Source: RUG14300 sp964391805 (GTDB taxonomy: Bacteria; Bacillota; Clostridia; Christensenellales; CAG-1252). From it: a stretch of 64,000 bases of DNA. Both the position numbers and the translations under genes were made by a program. The stretch covers positions 62,001-126,000 of the forward strand of contig CAYMNK010000002.1 in assembly GCA_964391805.1 (NCBI GenBank), written 5' to 3'. The notes beneath the pieces were generated by a model. The model saw only the letters and a program-made list of their open reading frames with translations, was not told where the DNA came from and searched no databases. Within the stretch, counting starts at the first letter, position 1; each line of letters opens with the position of its first letter. Below are positions 10,901-25,900 of this stretch, in pieces.

Positions 10901-13900
10901 TTGATAAACAATGCGTTTTCAAAAGCGCCTATACCTATAGAGGTAAGTTGTTCACCTAAAACAAGCGTTGAAACATTACTGTTTTCATATCCGTACATCG
11001 CATAAGGTAAAATACTCGTCACTCCGTTAGGAATGGTCAAAGTATCTATCGAATTGGGATTGATTGCAGACGAAAGTACAGCTACAAGTTCAATACCGTT
11101 ATGTACTAACGCAGTATAAATAGGTTTACCGTTGCCCGAATTGTAGCTAACGAGCGAATATCCATAAGAATTATTGATTTCGCCACTAAACGATTCGAGC
11201 GATTTCACTCCTGCAAAGGCACCGGATGCGATGTATTCTATAGAATTCGTAAGCTCAAAGGTTTTAGCGGTAGTCGTTGCAAGTACGGCATAAATGCTAA
11301 TCGATTCGTCTAAGCCTTCGTCATAATTATTTGTGATATATTTAAGTCCGCTTACATTATTCAATTTAAAGTTATTATTAGCGCCTCTAAATATCACCTC
11401 ATTTAATACGATGGTTCCGTCGGTAACGGTGTAGTCGGATTCGCTGAGTATGTCGTTTATAACTGCCTCGGACAGCACTTCTTTATCGATATCGGTAAAT
11501 GTACCGACAAATACGTATTCACCGAAAGTGGTGAGATCTTCGGGCAAACTTACCGTCAATAGTTTATCTGCATGCGAAAATGCTCCGTCCCCTATAGCGG
11601 TTACCTTTTTACCGTCAATATATCTCGGCACTACAAGTTTAAGTGCGTTCTTTCCGCTGTCCGTTAATCCGCTTATCATTATTTCGTTACCGTTAACGGT
11701 TTCATAAGTGAAATAACTTATAGGCGAATAATATATAGTCGTTGATTTATTAGCCTTAACATATGCTTCGATATTGGTTACGCCTAAGGGTGCATAGAAG
11801 GTAACAGAATCGCCCTTTCCATTAGCCATAAAGGCTTTACCCGATATAGAAATATCATTTTCGACATATACGCTCAAGGTGTCGGACTTAACGGCAAATG
11901 CATTATTACCAACCGATGTAATACTTCTCTGTAAAACAACCTCTGTTATATATGTACCCGAGAAACTGTTATCGGCTATATAACGTACAGATGACGGAAT
12001 GGATATTGCGGTAATTTTCTTCTTGAGATTAACGCTGACCTTGGATAAGTCTATACCTACTATTTCCGCTCCGTCTACAAATCTCGGTATCAACAGTTCG
12101 GTATCGTTCAGCAACGCGTTTCCGTCGATTCCGCTCAATATTGCCTCGTTATCGCTTATCTTAGTTATAACCATATTCTTAGCGTAATCTGTATTAATTA
12201 CAGGTACCGATGTCTTTTGAATAAAGGCATCGAGGTTGTCGCTGTTTCCGTAAATAACTACATTGGCGTTACTACCCTTAAATACGCCGTTACCTATGGT
12301 AAACGTGCGTGCGCTTTCTACATATACGCCGACGATAGATGTATCGTAAGCAAATACCGTATTGCCTAACGTAATGGCTCCGTCTCCTAAGAAGATAACG
12401 GTTTCTAAATTACTGAGTTCGGCAAAGGCGTTATTACCGATACTTCTGACGCTTTCGGGAATTATTACCTTAGTTATCGAACGGATTCCGTAGAATACCG
12501 CAGAATCGATACAAACTACCTTAGCTTTAACCGCACTTCCGTCGCTGAGTTTAACAGTTAAATATTCGGGTATTATCAAGGTAGACTTGATCTTATCTTT
12601 ATTAACTGCAATGATGGTCGCTTCATATACACCCGAAGAAGACATCGTTACTTCAACTATAAAGGCATCTTCGGATACGTATGCTCTAAACGGAATTCCG
12701 TGAAGTTTCGCATAACTTTCTACCAAACTATTCTCTATACCGTATACCGTGAACGAATCGTTGTAATCGGTAAATACCGTTACATCTCCGTCTTCGACAT
12801 ATCCTAATGAGGTAGGTTCGCTACGGAATATTACCTGAACAAGATCGCTCATTCCGTCAAATGCGCCCGCTTCCACCCTCTTTAATGTGGTCGGAAGTAT
12901 TATCTTGGTAACCTTGACACTACTACTCGAAACATACCTAAATGCACCGCTCTTAATCGTGCTGATGCCTTCGGGCAATACTACTGTACCTAATTCGCCA
13001 CCTTCTCCACCTAAACCATAGTATGCATAAAGGATAGATCCGTCCTTACTTAACAGCATGTTATCGGTCGAATCGTCTTCGAAACTTTGGTTATTGACAG
13101 ATACCGATACGTTAATTGCATTGGTTATTGCACCGCTACTAACAGTGTAACTTCTATCCGAGAACATGTTACCGTCAATAGTCATTACGTTATCGCCAAT
13201 AGTTACATTCTTGATAACCTTACATCCGCTCAAAACATTTGCTCCAATATGCAATACGCTATTACCGAAAGTTATGGATTGCAATCTGCTTGCATCGAGG
13301 AAGGCTTCATCCGATACTTCGGTAATGTTACCGCTTATCGAAATAGATTGAATGGTCGTATTCGCGAAACCTCTGTTTGCGATCTCTATAACCGGGTAAC
13401 TTATTCCGTTAATATACGCATAATCGGGAAGTTTTACATCGGTGTTATAGGCAGTTTGTTTCCAAATACTGTCACTTACGTCTTTTATGCTTATGGTAGC
13501 ACCCAAAGTTTTACCGAGATATACGTTTGAAATGGTATATAAATCGATCTTTTCGGTGAGTTCTTCGACTTCACCTTTGATGAGCGAATAATAAACTTTA
13601 CCGTCGGACAATCTTTCGTATGCATATAAGCATTTTTGTGTACCCGACAAGATGTTGGCAAATCTACCGATATATAATTCATCGGGTAATACGTTGCGCT
13701 TACCGCTTATCGACATACTGTCACTTACGGTGGCTTCCTTACCGAGTGCGTAAACTACGCCGTCAAAAACTTCTACCGATACAAACTCGTTGTCGTCGCT
13801 AAGGTAATAATATTCGTTATTCAAGTACTTATCGTATGACAATAAATCTTGTTTTAGCGATACCAATGCGTTGTCAGATTTACGAATATAATATTCGAAA

Positions 13901-16900
13901 CCGTCCGATTCTAACAATGTTACCTTTATACTCAAATAAATGTTGTTATTAACTTCAGCCTCGCTATTACCTACAATTTGTTCAAAGCAAACGGCATCCT
14001 CGTTATAGCGGTAAGGTATGTTGTTGCGAACATATACGAATTCAACCGTCGAAGAATCTCCGTTACGATTAATTGCAAGATAACGTCTATATAAGTCCTT
14101 GCTGTCGACGGTGCTCAAATAATCGTTTCTATAGTATACCGCTCCATTGACGAGAGTTACCTCTATCAAGGTATTTCTATTGGCAACAGGATAGATTACA
14201 TAGTATTCTTCCTCTATCTCGAAAATATCGTCGTCGAGATCGATTACATCGAAATTGCCGTCCTTATATTGGTAATAAGTACTTCCGCCGATAGTTTGAT
14301 ATACTCTATAATCAACCTTATTGAATATATCGTCATCCACTATACCAAAGTAACCGTTGGTTTCTGTCCAAGACGAAGTCTTCTCGGAATAGGTGTAATA
14401 TACGCCGTTTAGCATATAAATTTGTCCGTCGGTGAGGTCATCCGCTCTCAGATCGAAATCGAAATAATCGACAGGGATATATGCATACTTATTGACAAGT
14501 TCTCCGTCGTTGATGTTGCAATCGATGGGATAATATATCTCGACGTTCGCCAACAACGATGCATTCTTGATTGTGATGCTTTCCGCGTTAATATACAACT
14601 TGGATAGACTATTCAATAAAATATATCCTTCGTCGTCGCAAAGTATCTTGGCATCGAGTTCGGTGATAGCCTTAGGTAATACCAATGTTTTGATATTATC
14701 ACAGCCTATAAATGCACCCTTTGCTATATCGGTTGCCTTATCGGGCGCGAATGTCTCGCTATTGACGTCGTAGCACAACAGCAATACACCGTCACCGCTG
14801 TAAATCGCTCCGTCTTGAGCGATATATTGAATCTTACCGCTATTGAAGGAATTGTCAATTACTACATTGTTAAGGTTAGTACATCCTTCAAAGACGGTGT
14901 AAACCTCATAAACTTCGTTTAGGTTATCGTCCATAGAGGATACACCTATTACAGAGTTGCGCATTAGAGACATTACTACCGTTGCCAATGAAGTGCACTT
15001 ACTGAAGGCATATTCTCCTATACGCTGTACCTTGCCGAGGTTGGCGATAGATAGCGATGTACAGTTGCGGAATGCACCCTCGCCGATTATTATGCCGTAG
15101 CCCGATGCATAACTTGCGCCGTTTTCTATCGTGACGCTTCGAATTGTAGTATTGCCGGCAAAAGCTCTTTCCTCTATTTCGAGGACGGGAAGGCCGCCTA
15201 TGGTTGCAGGAATAATTAGATCTTTATGATTGCCAACAGAGCAATTGGTGTGGGACTTTAATCCCGTAATCTTGACGTAATCTCCGTAGGCAGTGCCTAA
15301 AACCACCTCATAATCGAAACATTCCTTATATTTATCGGCATCACTCAAGTTCTCGATGTAACTCGGCTTAGTGCTATAATTATTGCGGAAATAGGTTATC
15401 ATCGCACTTGCGGAACTATGGATTTCCACAAAATCAATGGTACCTCTTATTCCGTCAAGCAAGCCTACACCCAACTCGGTATCGGGATTACAGAAACGCA
15501 ACTCGCTCAAACCGCTACATCCGCGGAACGCGTAATCACCTATGCTTTCAACATTATTACCGAGCATTAACGAGCCTAACGAGTAACAATCTGCAAATGC
15601 GCTTTGTTCTATCGTTTTCAACGATTCGGGCAAATAAATATATGTTAGCGACGAGCAGTCTTCGAATGCGTGTTCGCCTATGCTCGTGACATAATTACCG
15701 AGTATCACAGTAGTAAGTGTGGTGTTACCCATAAAGGCAAGATCACCTATTCTTACTACGTTCTTACCGTCGATTCTATCAGGTATTCTTATCTTGGTAT
15801 ACTCATTGCCTTCGTCGTGCATACCGAGTATTTCTACTCCGCCTACCACATTAGCAGTAATAAATACCTTACCAACCGTGATGGAAGTGACGTGAGCCTT
15901 AGATACAGCGTTTTGTGATTTGATATTATTGTAATCGCATGCGTAAACGGTTACGCCCGATGCGTTATCGTCAAATGCGCCGTCTTCGATAGTCGTACTA
16001 TTGTTGGTGGAATTCAACAGATATACCGTTTTCAGTCTTTCACAGCCGGTAAAGGCATCCTTTGCAATAACGAAGTTATCGGTATCGCCGTCGATTGATA
16101 TGCTTATCAAATCGGTACCGCTGAACGCACCTTCCGATATTTCAACCACTTTTCTTCCGTTAATGGTAGAAGGAATGGTTATGTATTTATGAGATGTGTT
16201 GCAATGATGATTGACTAATCCTACGATAGCGACTTTATCGGTTCCGATAGCCTTGATCTCCAAGCAACCCCAATAGGTGCCCACATTGAAGGCAATACCC
16301 GCCTCGTCACAGTAAGTTTCGAGTTCGGTTGCGGAAATTCCATATACATTGAGTATATCGGTATCGCAATCAAGGAATATATCTACACCTAAATCGGTGA
16401 TCATACCCTCAATATATACCTGAGATAGGTTGCTACATCCGTAGAACGCTTGATCGCCTATACTTGTTATAGATGACGGAATCGTGACGGTTTCAAGCGT
16501 CTTATTGCCCGAGAAGGCAAGATCGAGAATAGCCGTTACCGTCATTCCGTTAATGAATTCGGGAATGTCTATCTTGGTTTCGTTTTCCGCATTCTTTAAT
16601 CCCTTAATTCTGATTTCGTTGCCGTTAATAATTTCATAGTTAAACTTACTAACCGCAGAGAATCTCTTATAGGTCAAAGGTATATTGTGATCGTTATATA
16701 CATACGAATCGGCATATTCGCTGACTATATTGCTTTCGCCCTTTTCGAGAGGTGCGTAAATATAGATTTCTGCATTGTTTCCGAATATCGAGGCACCGAT
16801 ACCGCCACTTACAGAGTAATCGAGTCGACTTGGTGTGATATTAGATAAATATACAATATCGGATGCCGATTGTAGTGTGTCACCCGTATATAATACCAAC

Positions 16901-19900
16901 GAATAGTAATAGGAGCCGTCATCTAAACGACTATCTACACGTGCCGACTTATAGTCCATTCCGGTTAGATTTTCTGTGGTATATGTGCCATTCGAATATA
17001 CACTGTTTTTAGCGGAACCTAATAAAATTTCGCTATAATCATAGTTTGACGCATTCGAATCTGTTTCTACAACATATCCTACAAGGTTACGCTCGTCTTG
17101 AGCTATATAGTTATCGCTATAAACGCTGTATGTGCATGTGTTGGTCGAATAATCGACTACAATTTTTGCTACAGGCACCTGCAACACCCTCGTTTGTATT
17201 ACTTCACCACCCAAATCGTCACTCACGGTAATGGGGTTGCCGTTACTATCAGTTCTCATTAGGTTGCGATTCTCAAGAACGGTGTAGATTATGCTACCGC
17301 CGTTGAGATAGGTCAACTCGTTGGGTATATAACTTACCTTATATTCGTTCGAATTACTCGGCAATAAGGACGATACAGTCTGCTCTATAATATCCCTATC
17401 GGATAAACCGTTTGCTATGCCGTTTTCGAAGTAAATAGACTTGAGCGGACAACCGTCGAATGCATACGAACCGATATAGGTACAGTCTTCGGGAATATTG
17501 ACATAGGTCAATTTTTCACAATTTGCGAAGGCGTATTCTCCTATACTCGTCACGTTATTAAGGTCTATTTCCTCGAGCACAGTGTTATACGCAAATGCAT
17601 AGTTACCTATATGAGTTATATGGATAGGCATCATCTCATAGGTGCTATAATTCAATATCTCGTCGGGTATCTTGAATGAGGTTACCGTATTGGTCGATAG
17701 GTAACTTATCAACGTATAGGTCGGTAATCCGTCTTTATCGTATATAGTATTACCGTCTGCATCAAGGTTAACCTCGAGAATTGCTCCACCTGCGTATGCG
17801 TAATTCGGATCGTTATGATCTATGGTATAGATATAGAACTTATCCGAATATGAACCAACTTGAGCAAGATTCGATATATTGATGAAGGAACCTTCCTCTA
17901 TGGTGTGAATCATAGACTGCAATCTAAGTTGAGTAATTCCGCTACAACCTTCGAGTGCGAATGCTCTAAAAGTAGTAATTGCATTCAATGTACCGGTATC
18001 GTCCTTAGATTTATTACCGCTGAGTACTGAATATAAAGTACTGTCTATTATTGATCCGTTCTTAACGGTCAACAGTGAAGAATTATAGTAATATGATGCT
18101 ACTCCGTCCTTTTCCTTGATGACTATGTCAAGAGATGTGTCGCTGAACGGATCGGTTATCGTGCTTGCAGGCACAGTATGTATTGCCGTCTTAATCGTTA
18201 CCACTACGAAGTCTTCTTGATAGTTAAACGTAGCTTTATAGGAGTTCTTAACGTTATTTACATAGGTATTATAAGTGAGTACGACTTCGCCTTTAATGTC
18301 GGGATTTAATTCGCTTAAGCCCGATACTAAGGTTATTGTTCCGCTCTTATCGTCATAAGAGAAGTACTTGTTGAATATATCTGCATTTTCAAACGATATC
18401 GTGCTTTGTTCTCCGTCGGCAGTATATTCAAGTTCGGCATTTTTAAATCCCGATATTACAAGTCTATCGGCAAACTGTATAGTTACACTGTTTTCCGACG
18501 TCGAACCCCAGTAATTCCACGTTATGAACTGGCTGTATACCTTATATGAATAATCGAAGGTGATTGTTTGGATGTATTCGCCAATATCCAAATTTCTTAG
18601 CGCTTCGGCATCGACGTAGAATGCATAGATATCACCAGATTTTTCTATCTTGGTTACGGTAATATTGGTGATGCTCTTAGATTTATCTACAACCTCCGTT
18701 AAATTGAGTTTAATCGTTCCATCAATTATTGTACGTTCGCTTTCCCACTTAGACTTATCCGAATCGGTTTCGTCTTTTTCGGGGAAGGATGTTGAGCCGA
18801 TGTAAACATATTCTTCATCGTTCTTTATTATCGTTTCGGGGAATAGTATGTTTTTATCGTTCGAATCGAAGGTAAAGGATGTTTGTCCCTCGGAATCATT
18901 TTCCTTAACCGGCAACATCGTTTCGATTTCGTAAAGTATTCCGTTAGAACCTACTACATAATTTTCGTTTTTACCGCTCAATACAAGGTTTGGACAATCG
19001 GCAAAAGCACCAAATCCCAATTCCACGATTCCGCTTATATCAAAGGTTTTAATGCCTGTATTTGCGAATACCTTTTCACCGATGCGTAACAAAGGAAGTG
19101 ATGTAATTGCATCGTTCTTTACCGACGGATATAGCGAATTGTAGAATGCTCTCTCGCCTAACTCATATATCTCGGCAGGCATTCCGGAAATGGTTACCGT
19201 ATCAAAATACATTATCTCGCTTAACGAAGTGGTATTTTCGAAGAAAGATGCAGGGATCGATCTAATATCCTTAGATAATCTTATGCTAACAAGATTAGAA
19301 CAGTTTTTGAATAAGCCTTCCGCATCGTTAACATTGGTAACGGTATCGGGTAATACGAAACTTCTTAACGAATGACAAGATGCGAATGCATATTTGCCTA
19401 CGCTCTTAACGTTAGGTAATACCACGCTTGTCAATGAAATACAGTTATAGAAAGCGTATTCCCCTATCGTTCTAACCGACGACGGAATAGTTACCGAAGT
19501 AAGGTTGGTACAATTCTCAAAGAATCTGTCGCCGATAGATGTTAAATAATCGGGCAATTTAACGCTCGTAATTACGGTATTACCTTTGAGCAAATTGTCC
19601 GCCAATTGGGTAACCGGCTTACCGTCTATCGAACTTGGAATGATAATATTGGAATGATTACCGTTACATGTGTGATTCTTTAGACTTGTAATGATAATAC
19701 TATTGCTGTCTATGTAGGTGACACCGTTCGAAGTGTATTTGACATATTCATATTCGAAGCAGTTAAAGCTTGTTCCGTTGTTATAAATGCTTTCATCGAA
19801 ACAACTCTCTAAATATCCGCCCGAAGGACCGAATACGGCTATTCCGTAACCATCCTTATCGTAAGTGTTGGCGAATACATTACTGCCTAATAATGCTATC

Positions 19901-22900
19901 TCTCCAACGAAATATGCTTCATATAACGAAGTACAACCGTTGAACGCATTGTCACCTATTTCCTTTACCGTTTGAGGGAATACTATTCTCTCAAGGTTAC
20001 GGATGTTCATAAACGCAGTCTTTTCTATGGTTGCGATTCCGTCTGGAATTATTATGCTTGTTGCGTTAATACCCGCAAACGCTTCTTGACCTATTACGGT
20101 AACACGACGGTCATTGATGTATTGAGGTATGATGACAACCATATTAGATTCGTCTTTATCTCCTACGGGTTGATTGTAAGCAACAATCTTAACGGTATCA
20201 TCATCGAGATACTCGATAGTATACAAAGATGATACAATATTATTTTCCTTGAATGAATCGGAACTGAATAATTCACCCGAATTGCTCGACAACAAATCGG
20301 TATATCTGCCATCGGCTTCCTCAAAGACTGCGTCGGTAAGATATTCGTTGATAAAGCTGAGATATAGATTGCTCAAATATTCTCCGTTCTTCTTGGGTCC
20401 AAATATTATCAAGTTGACACTTGCTCCGTCAAAGACGTGCTTTCCTATCTCGAGATCTTTATTAAAGGTTATCGAGGTGAGGTTTGTTGCAGACTTAAAC
20501 GCACCGTCATTTATCTTCAATACCGTCTTAGGTACTGTAAACGTTAAAGCAGAATTGCTCGATAAATAGGTGTGCAATACCGTTTGATTAATATTATACA
20601 AAGCACCGTTTTCAAACATGTAGTGCTCGTTCTTATCCAATACGATCTCGGTAAGATTACCGCAATCGGCAAAAGCACCTTCTCCGATGAAGGTAACGCT
20701 CGAAGGTATTTCAATTCTTACAATGCTGTCTAATCCGCTAAATGCATCCTTGGCAATTCCGGTAACATATTTAATCTTTCCATTGGATGAAATAATCGTT
20801 GACGGAATGACAATATTGTTATGATTAACAGTGCAAGCGTGATTCTTGATACCGGTGATGATAAGTTCGTTACCGTTAACAGCACTCGTCTCGAAACAAC
20901 AAGCATATTTTACATCTTCAACATTAAATCCTAAGTTGTCAAGTGTCTTATATAGAGGTAACGATTCTACATCCATTTCCTTAGAGATAGCATCAACATA
21001 AACTTCACAAGACGAGGTATCTACGCCTGTAAATACATCGGTGTAAATGCTGATGTCGTTGCCAAGGAAATATATACTATCCAATTCTTGACATTGATAG
21101 AAAGCATTCTTGAATATCTTGGTAACATTTTCACCGATTACAACACTGCGTAGATTTTCAACGCCTAAGAAAGACGCTACGCCTAACGTCGTTACCGTAC
21201 GCGGTATGTAAAGAGTTTGGATATCTTGATTGTATTGGAACGCTCTTTCGGCAATTACCGTTACCTTCAAATTGTTAATAAACATTGGAATAACGACGTC
21301 TTTCATACCCGAAAGGCTGGCAATATTGTTCCAATTGACGATGCATATCGTACCGTCTTCCATATTGTCTGTGCTTGTAACGAAATAATTCAACGGAGTG
21401 GCTTGACGGAATTGAACATTGTTTTCTATACAGAACAATTCGAGTTCGTTACCGATATACAAACTGCTCACTTGTAAATCTTCGTCGGTACCGATAAAAG
21501 CATCCCTACCAACAGTTGCAACTTCACCGAGTACTTGGACGTCATATAGATTCTCGCAATCTTTGAACGCTTTATCGCTTATAGTCTTGATACCACTACC
21601 GATAGTTACGCTTTGGAGATTCTTTGCACCCGCAAATGCCGAAGGCCATATAGAAATAACGCTATCAGGAACGGTGAAACTTATATTATCTTTACCAGAA
21701 GGATATGCATAAAGTACGCTCATGCTGTTATTGTAAAGAACGCCGTTTGAATCCGCTCTAAAGTAATTATTACCCGAAGTCGATTCTTTAACTATAAAGC
21801 GTTTTAGACCGATACAACTTGCAAACGCACCTTCGGATATGGTCTTAAGTTCGGCATTAATGGTTATTTCGCTAACGGTTACGCCTTCAAAGGCTCCTGT
21901 CGCTATTATTTCGGTTCCGTCATTTATAGTCAAGGATTCGCATGCAACGCTACTTACGGCAAGTAATAGTTTTTTACCGTCTTTAGTGTAAAACGCGCCG
22001 TTGTTAAATTTGATATTTTCATTAGCGTCTACTACCGTAATATCGGTAAGAGGACATCCACTAAAGGCGCTTATACCTATTTCGGATACATATTCGGGAA
22101 TTACTATGGTGTGCAAAGAGGTTGCGGATTCAAATGCGTTCGATGCAATGGAAACCACCTTTTTACCTCTTATCATTGACGGAATTATTACCTTATCATG
22201 CGAATATCCGCAATCATGGTCCTTGATAAAGTCAATTCTCAAGCATACGTCGTTGTTCTTAACAATTTCACTTACTTGGAAACAGGTGGACGGTGTTTCT
22301 GTATTAAAGGCGATTCCGTACTTTGTAGCATAATCGTGTATCATACCATCGGAACTGCCCATAACAGTCTTATAATATACGACTAAGTTGGCGCCGACAC
22401 CTTCGAATACTCTTGCGCCTAACGCACAGTCGGATACAAATACAACCTCTCTTAGTACTGTACAACCTGCAAATGCTTCATCTCCTATAGCGGTGACACT
22501 ATAAGGTATATAAATATATGTTAAGTCGGTACAGCCTTCGAATGCTCTTGACTCTATAGTGGTAACGCTTGTAGGCAACGTGATAGAATTAATCGATGCG
22601 CTCGAATTTGAAAATGCTCCGCTACCTATAGAGGTAACCTTCACTCCGTCTATAAACATCGGTACTACATAATTGGTATGCGATGCCGTGCAATTGGAAT
22701 GACCGGTCAATCCCGTAATCTTAACTGTTCCGTTTTCTATAACGTATTCGAAACACTCCTTATGATTCCAAGCAACAAAGTTGTAACCTAATTCGTTGGC
22801 ATATGCTTCTAATGCCGTTCCCGAAGGTGCATATATGATAAAGCCCTTCATACATCCTACGAATGCGTTTGTAGGCGGTGCGAAGTTATTAGTCATGTAT

Positions 22901-25900
22901 ATCTCTTCGAGATTACTCATATTCTTAAACGCCCTCTCTCCTATGACTGAGGTGGATATGGGTACGGTAAGGTATCTAATATTATTGACACCCTCAAATG
23001 CTCTCGACTTGATTTCGATGACAGGCTCGTCGGTTTCAAAGAATACATCGGTAATCATTGAATCGAATACAGTATGAAGTATCTTACCTTGTTGTTCGTA
23101 AAGAACTCCGTTATCGAATAAGAATGATATATTATCTTTATCGACTTTTACCTCGTTTACCTTTTCGGAATAGGTAAATGCACCTGCTCCTATTTCTATA
23201 ACATCTTTGCCGATTGTGATACTCTCAAGTTGTTCGCTGTTTTCAAAAGCGCTTTCGCATATAATGTCAAGATTATCCAAAGTAACTAAGGACTTAATTC
23301 TTGAATTCAAAATAGCCTTTCTCGTTTCTACCGAGTAGATCGAGTTATTCAATGCATCTATGTATAGCTGAGCATTTTCTTTACTGAAAGAATCTTGATC
23401 GATTATCGCCTTAGCGTCTTGAATGGACGCATCTGTAGAATAGAATGCCCTTTCGGCTATCGCTTTCACCTTACTGTTTTCGATGTACGTTGGGATTACA
23501 AGGGTATATAAATCACCTATTACTGTTATTTTATTATCGCTGTCAATATCTTCTTTAGCGTAAACAGAGGCAACGTTTTGAGAGTAACCGTTGATAACTA
23601 TGAAACTCTCCAACGTATCGGGATCAACAGTAAGTTCGTAATCGAGCGCTTCTTTAGAGGTGTAGGCGATATACTCGACGGACGAATATGCCGATAATTG
23701 ATGTCTTAGATAAGAATCAACCGGAGCATAAACCTTAATACCATTTTTGATCATACCGAATGTATCGACGATTTCCTCGTTGGTAACATTATAGGTGAAC
23801 TCGTATTCGTTACCGTTATATTGAATAACTAATTTAATAGTATATTCATCGGCAATCCACTTAGAGTATTCATATGTCTTAGTTTGTTCGTTACCGTCGG
23901 AATCGATATACAGTCCGTCAAATTTACTCATTACCATTATACTGTCGTCAAATAGGTATTCACCGCTATTGCCGTCGGTAACATAAACGGATATATCCCC
24001 CACCGAATAATCCTCGGCAAAAGCAAAAGATGTGCGTAATCCGCTTATTTCAAAAGTCAATCCATCTTGTTCGAAGGATAAAACTTCCTCGGGATTTACC
24101 GTTTCCGCTCTATTGATATCGGTATATCCTTCGAAGTATATCTCTTCTAAAGCTTCCATATTTGCAAACGCATAGTTACCGATATATGTAACGGAACTTA
24201 TAGTTTCATTGTCGTTGACATATTCGGGTATTCTTATGCTAACAATATTAAAGTTTCCTTCAAATGCATAATCGTTGATTTCCGTTACCCATTCGGGCAC
24301 TACGTAATTACCCGAAACACCTGCTCCGCTTGCAAGATAGGTGTGTAAGAGAGTTTCGTTATTTCCGTATAAGGTAAAGTTGCTGAAGGAATAATACGGT
24401 GTATTTTCGTTTATCTTGGTAAGTTTTCTACAAGATGAAAATGCGCCTGCTCCTATATACTCTACCGATTTCGGCAAGAGTACGCTCGTCAAATTCTTGG
24501 AATATGCAAATGCTTGAGATGCTATCTCTTTTACCGTAGATGGTACATCATAGTTATTCAACGTCGATGTAGCAAGATATACCAACAACTTGGTCATATC
24601 CTTATTGAACAATACGCCGTTAAGTCTTTCCGAACTAACTACGGTATAGTTTTCGTTATCCATTACGATAAGTTCCTCTACATTGAAGGCACCCTTCATA
24701 AACGCATCGGATATGGAAACGATATTGTATAAGAAGGTCATACTTCTAATCTCTGTATGATCGTCAAAGGCTCCTTCGTCTATTCCGACAATCTTATAGC
24801 AAACCTCGTTTCTATAAGTGTAAAGAGGAACTACTATTTCTTCCGTTCCCGAACTTAAAGATGCTCCGCCCTTCCTCGTATTCAATCCGGTTACATACGC
24901 AACGTTTTGATCTTTGTCGGAAGATGCGCTTACATATCTATAATCGAATTTATTATAATCGGTCCAAGGCTTATATACGGCGATAAGAGAAGTGTTTCCT
25001 GTATACCATTCAAAGCCCGATAACATTTCATCTTCGCTCGGCAAAACACCGAAATAATTGTAAATGAAGTATCTATGTATATTACTATATTTTACTTCGA
25101 GTTCTTGGTTGTTTTCGGGATCGGTTCCGCAAGGTCCGTATGCTACAATGCGTCTTGCATCCCAGTCGCTAACCAATCCGTCCGCAGTCTTGATTCCAAA
25201 GATATCTACATCGAAGTCTATATCGCTTACGTCGGATTCAAAATAAATATATGATAGGTATTCCATATTTGCAAACGCCTTATCTCCTATCTTATTCAGT
25301 GAATAAGGAAGTTGAAGTCTTGCAATATTCGTACCTTCGAATGCGCGCGGTCTAATCTCAACTATGTTGCTTACATAAACGCTACTCAACATGTTGCCCG
25401 AGCCGTTATCAACCGAGAATAACGTATTTTTCATTCCTTCTGCATATGAATAAAGCATGGTATGCAAAATGGATTTATTCTTATTATATACAATGCCATT
25501 AACCGAATCGAAAACGTAATTATCGTTATAATTACTTATTTCTACAGTCGCTAAACGTGTGCAAAGAGTAAAGGCGCCGTCGCCTATCTCCTCGATGTAT
25601 TCCGAGATGTAAACGGATTTGACGTAATCATTGCCATAGAGTGCACCGTTACCGATATGCTGTATACCGTTGACTGTAGCCGTCTTGACATTCTTACCTG
25701 CTATGACTTGAGTTTGAACTTTTACAGATACTTCGGAACTGTCCTCAGACCAATCGAAACGAATCTCCGAATAGTCGCTTGACGCAAGAAGCGCTATAAG
25801 TGTTCTGTTTTCAAACAATGCACCCGAATTGAATACATATTTACTTGTTTCGGGTAGCGTGATGTTAATCAAACTGTCACAATCGGCAAATGCGCCGTCA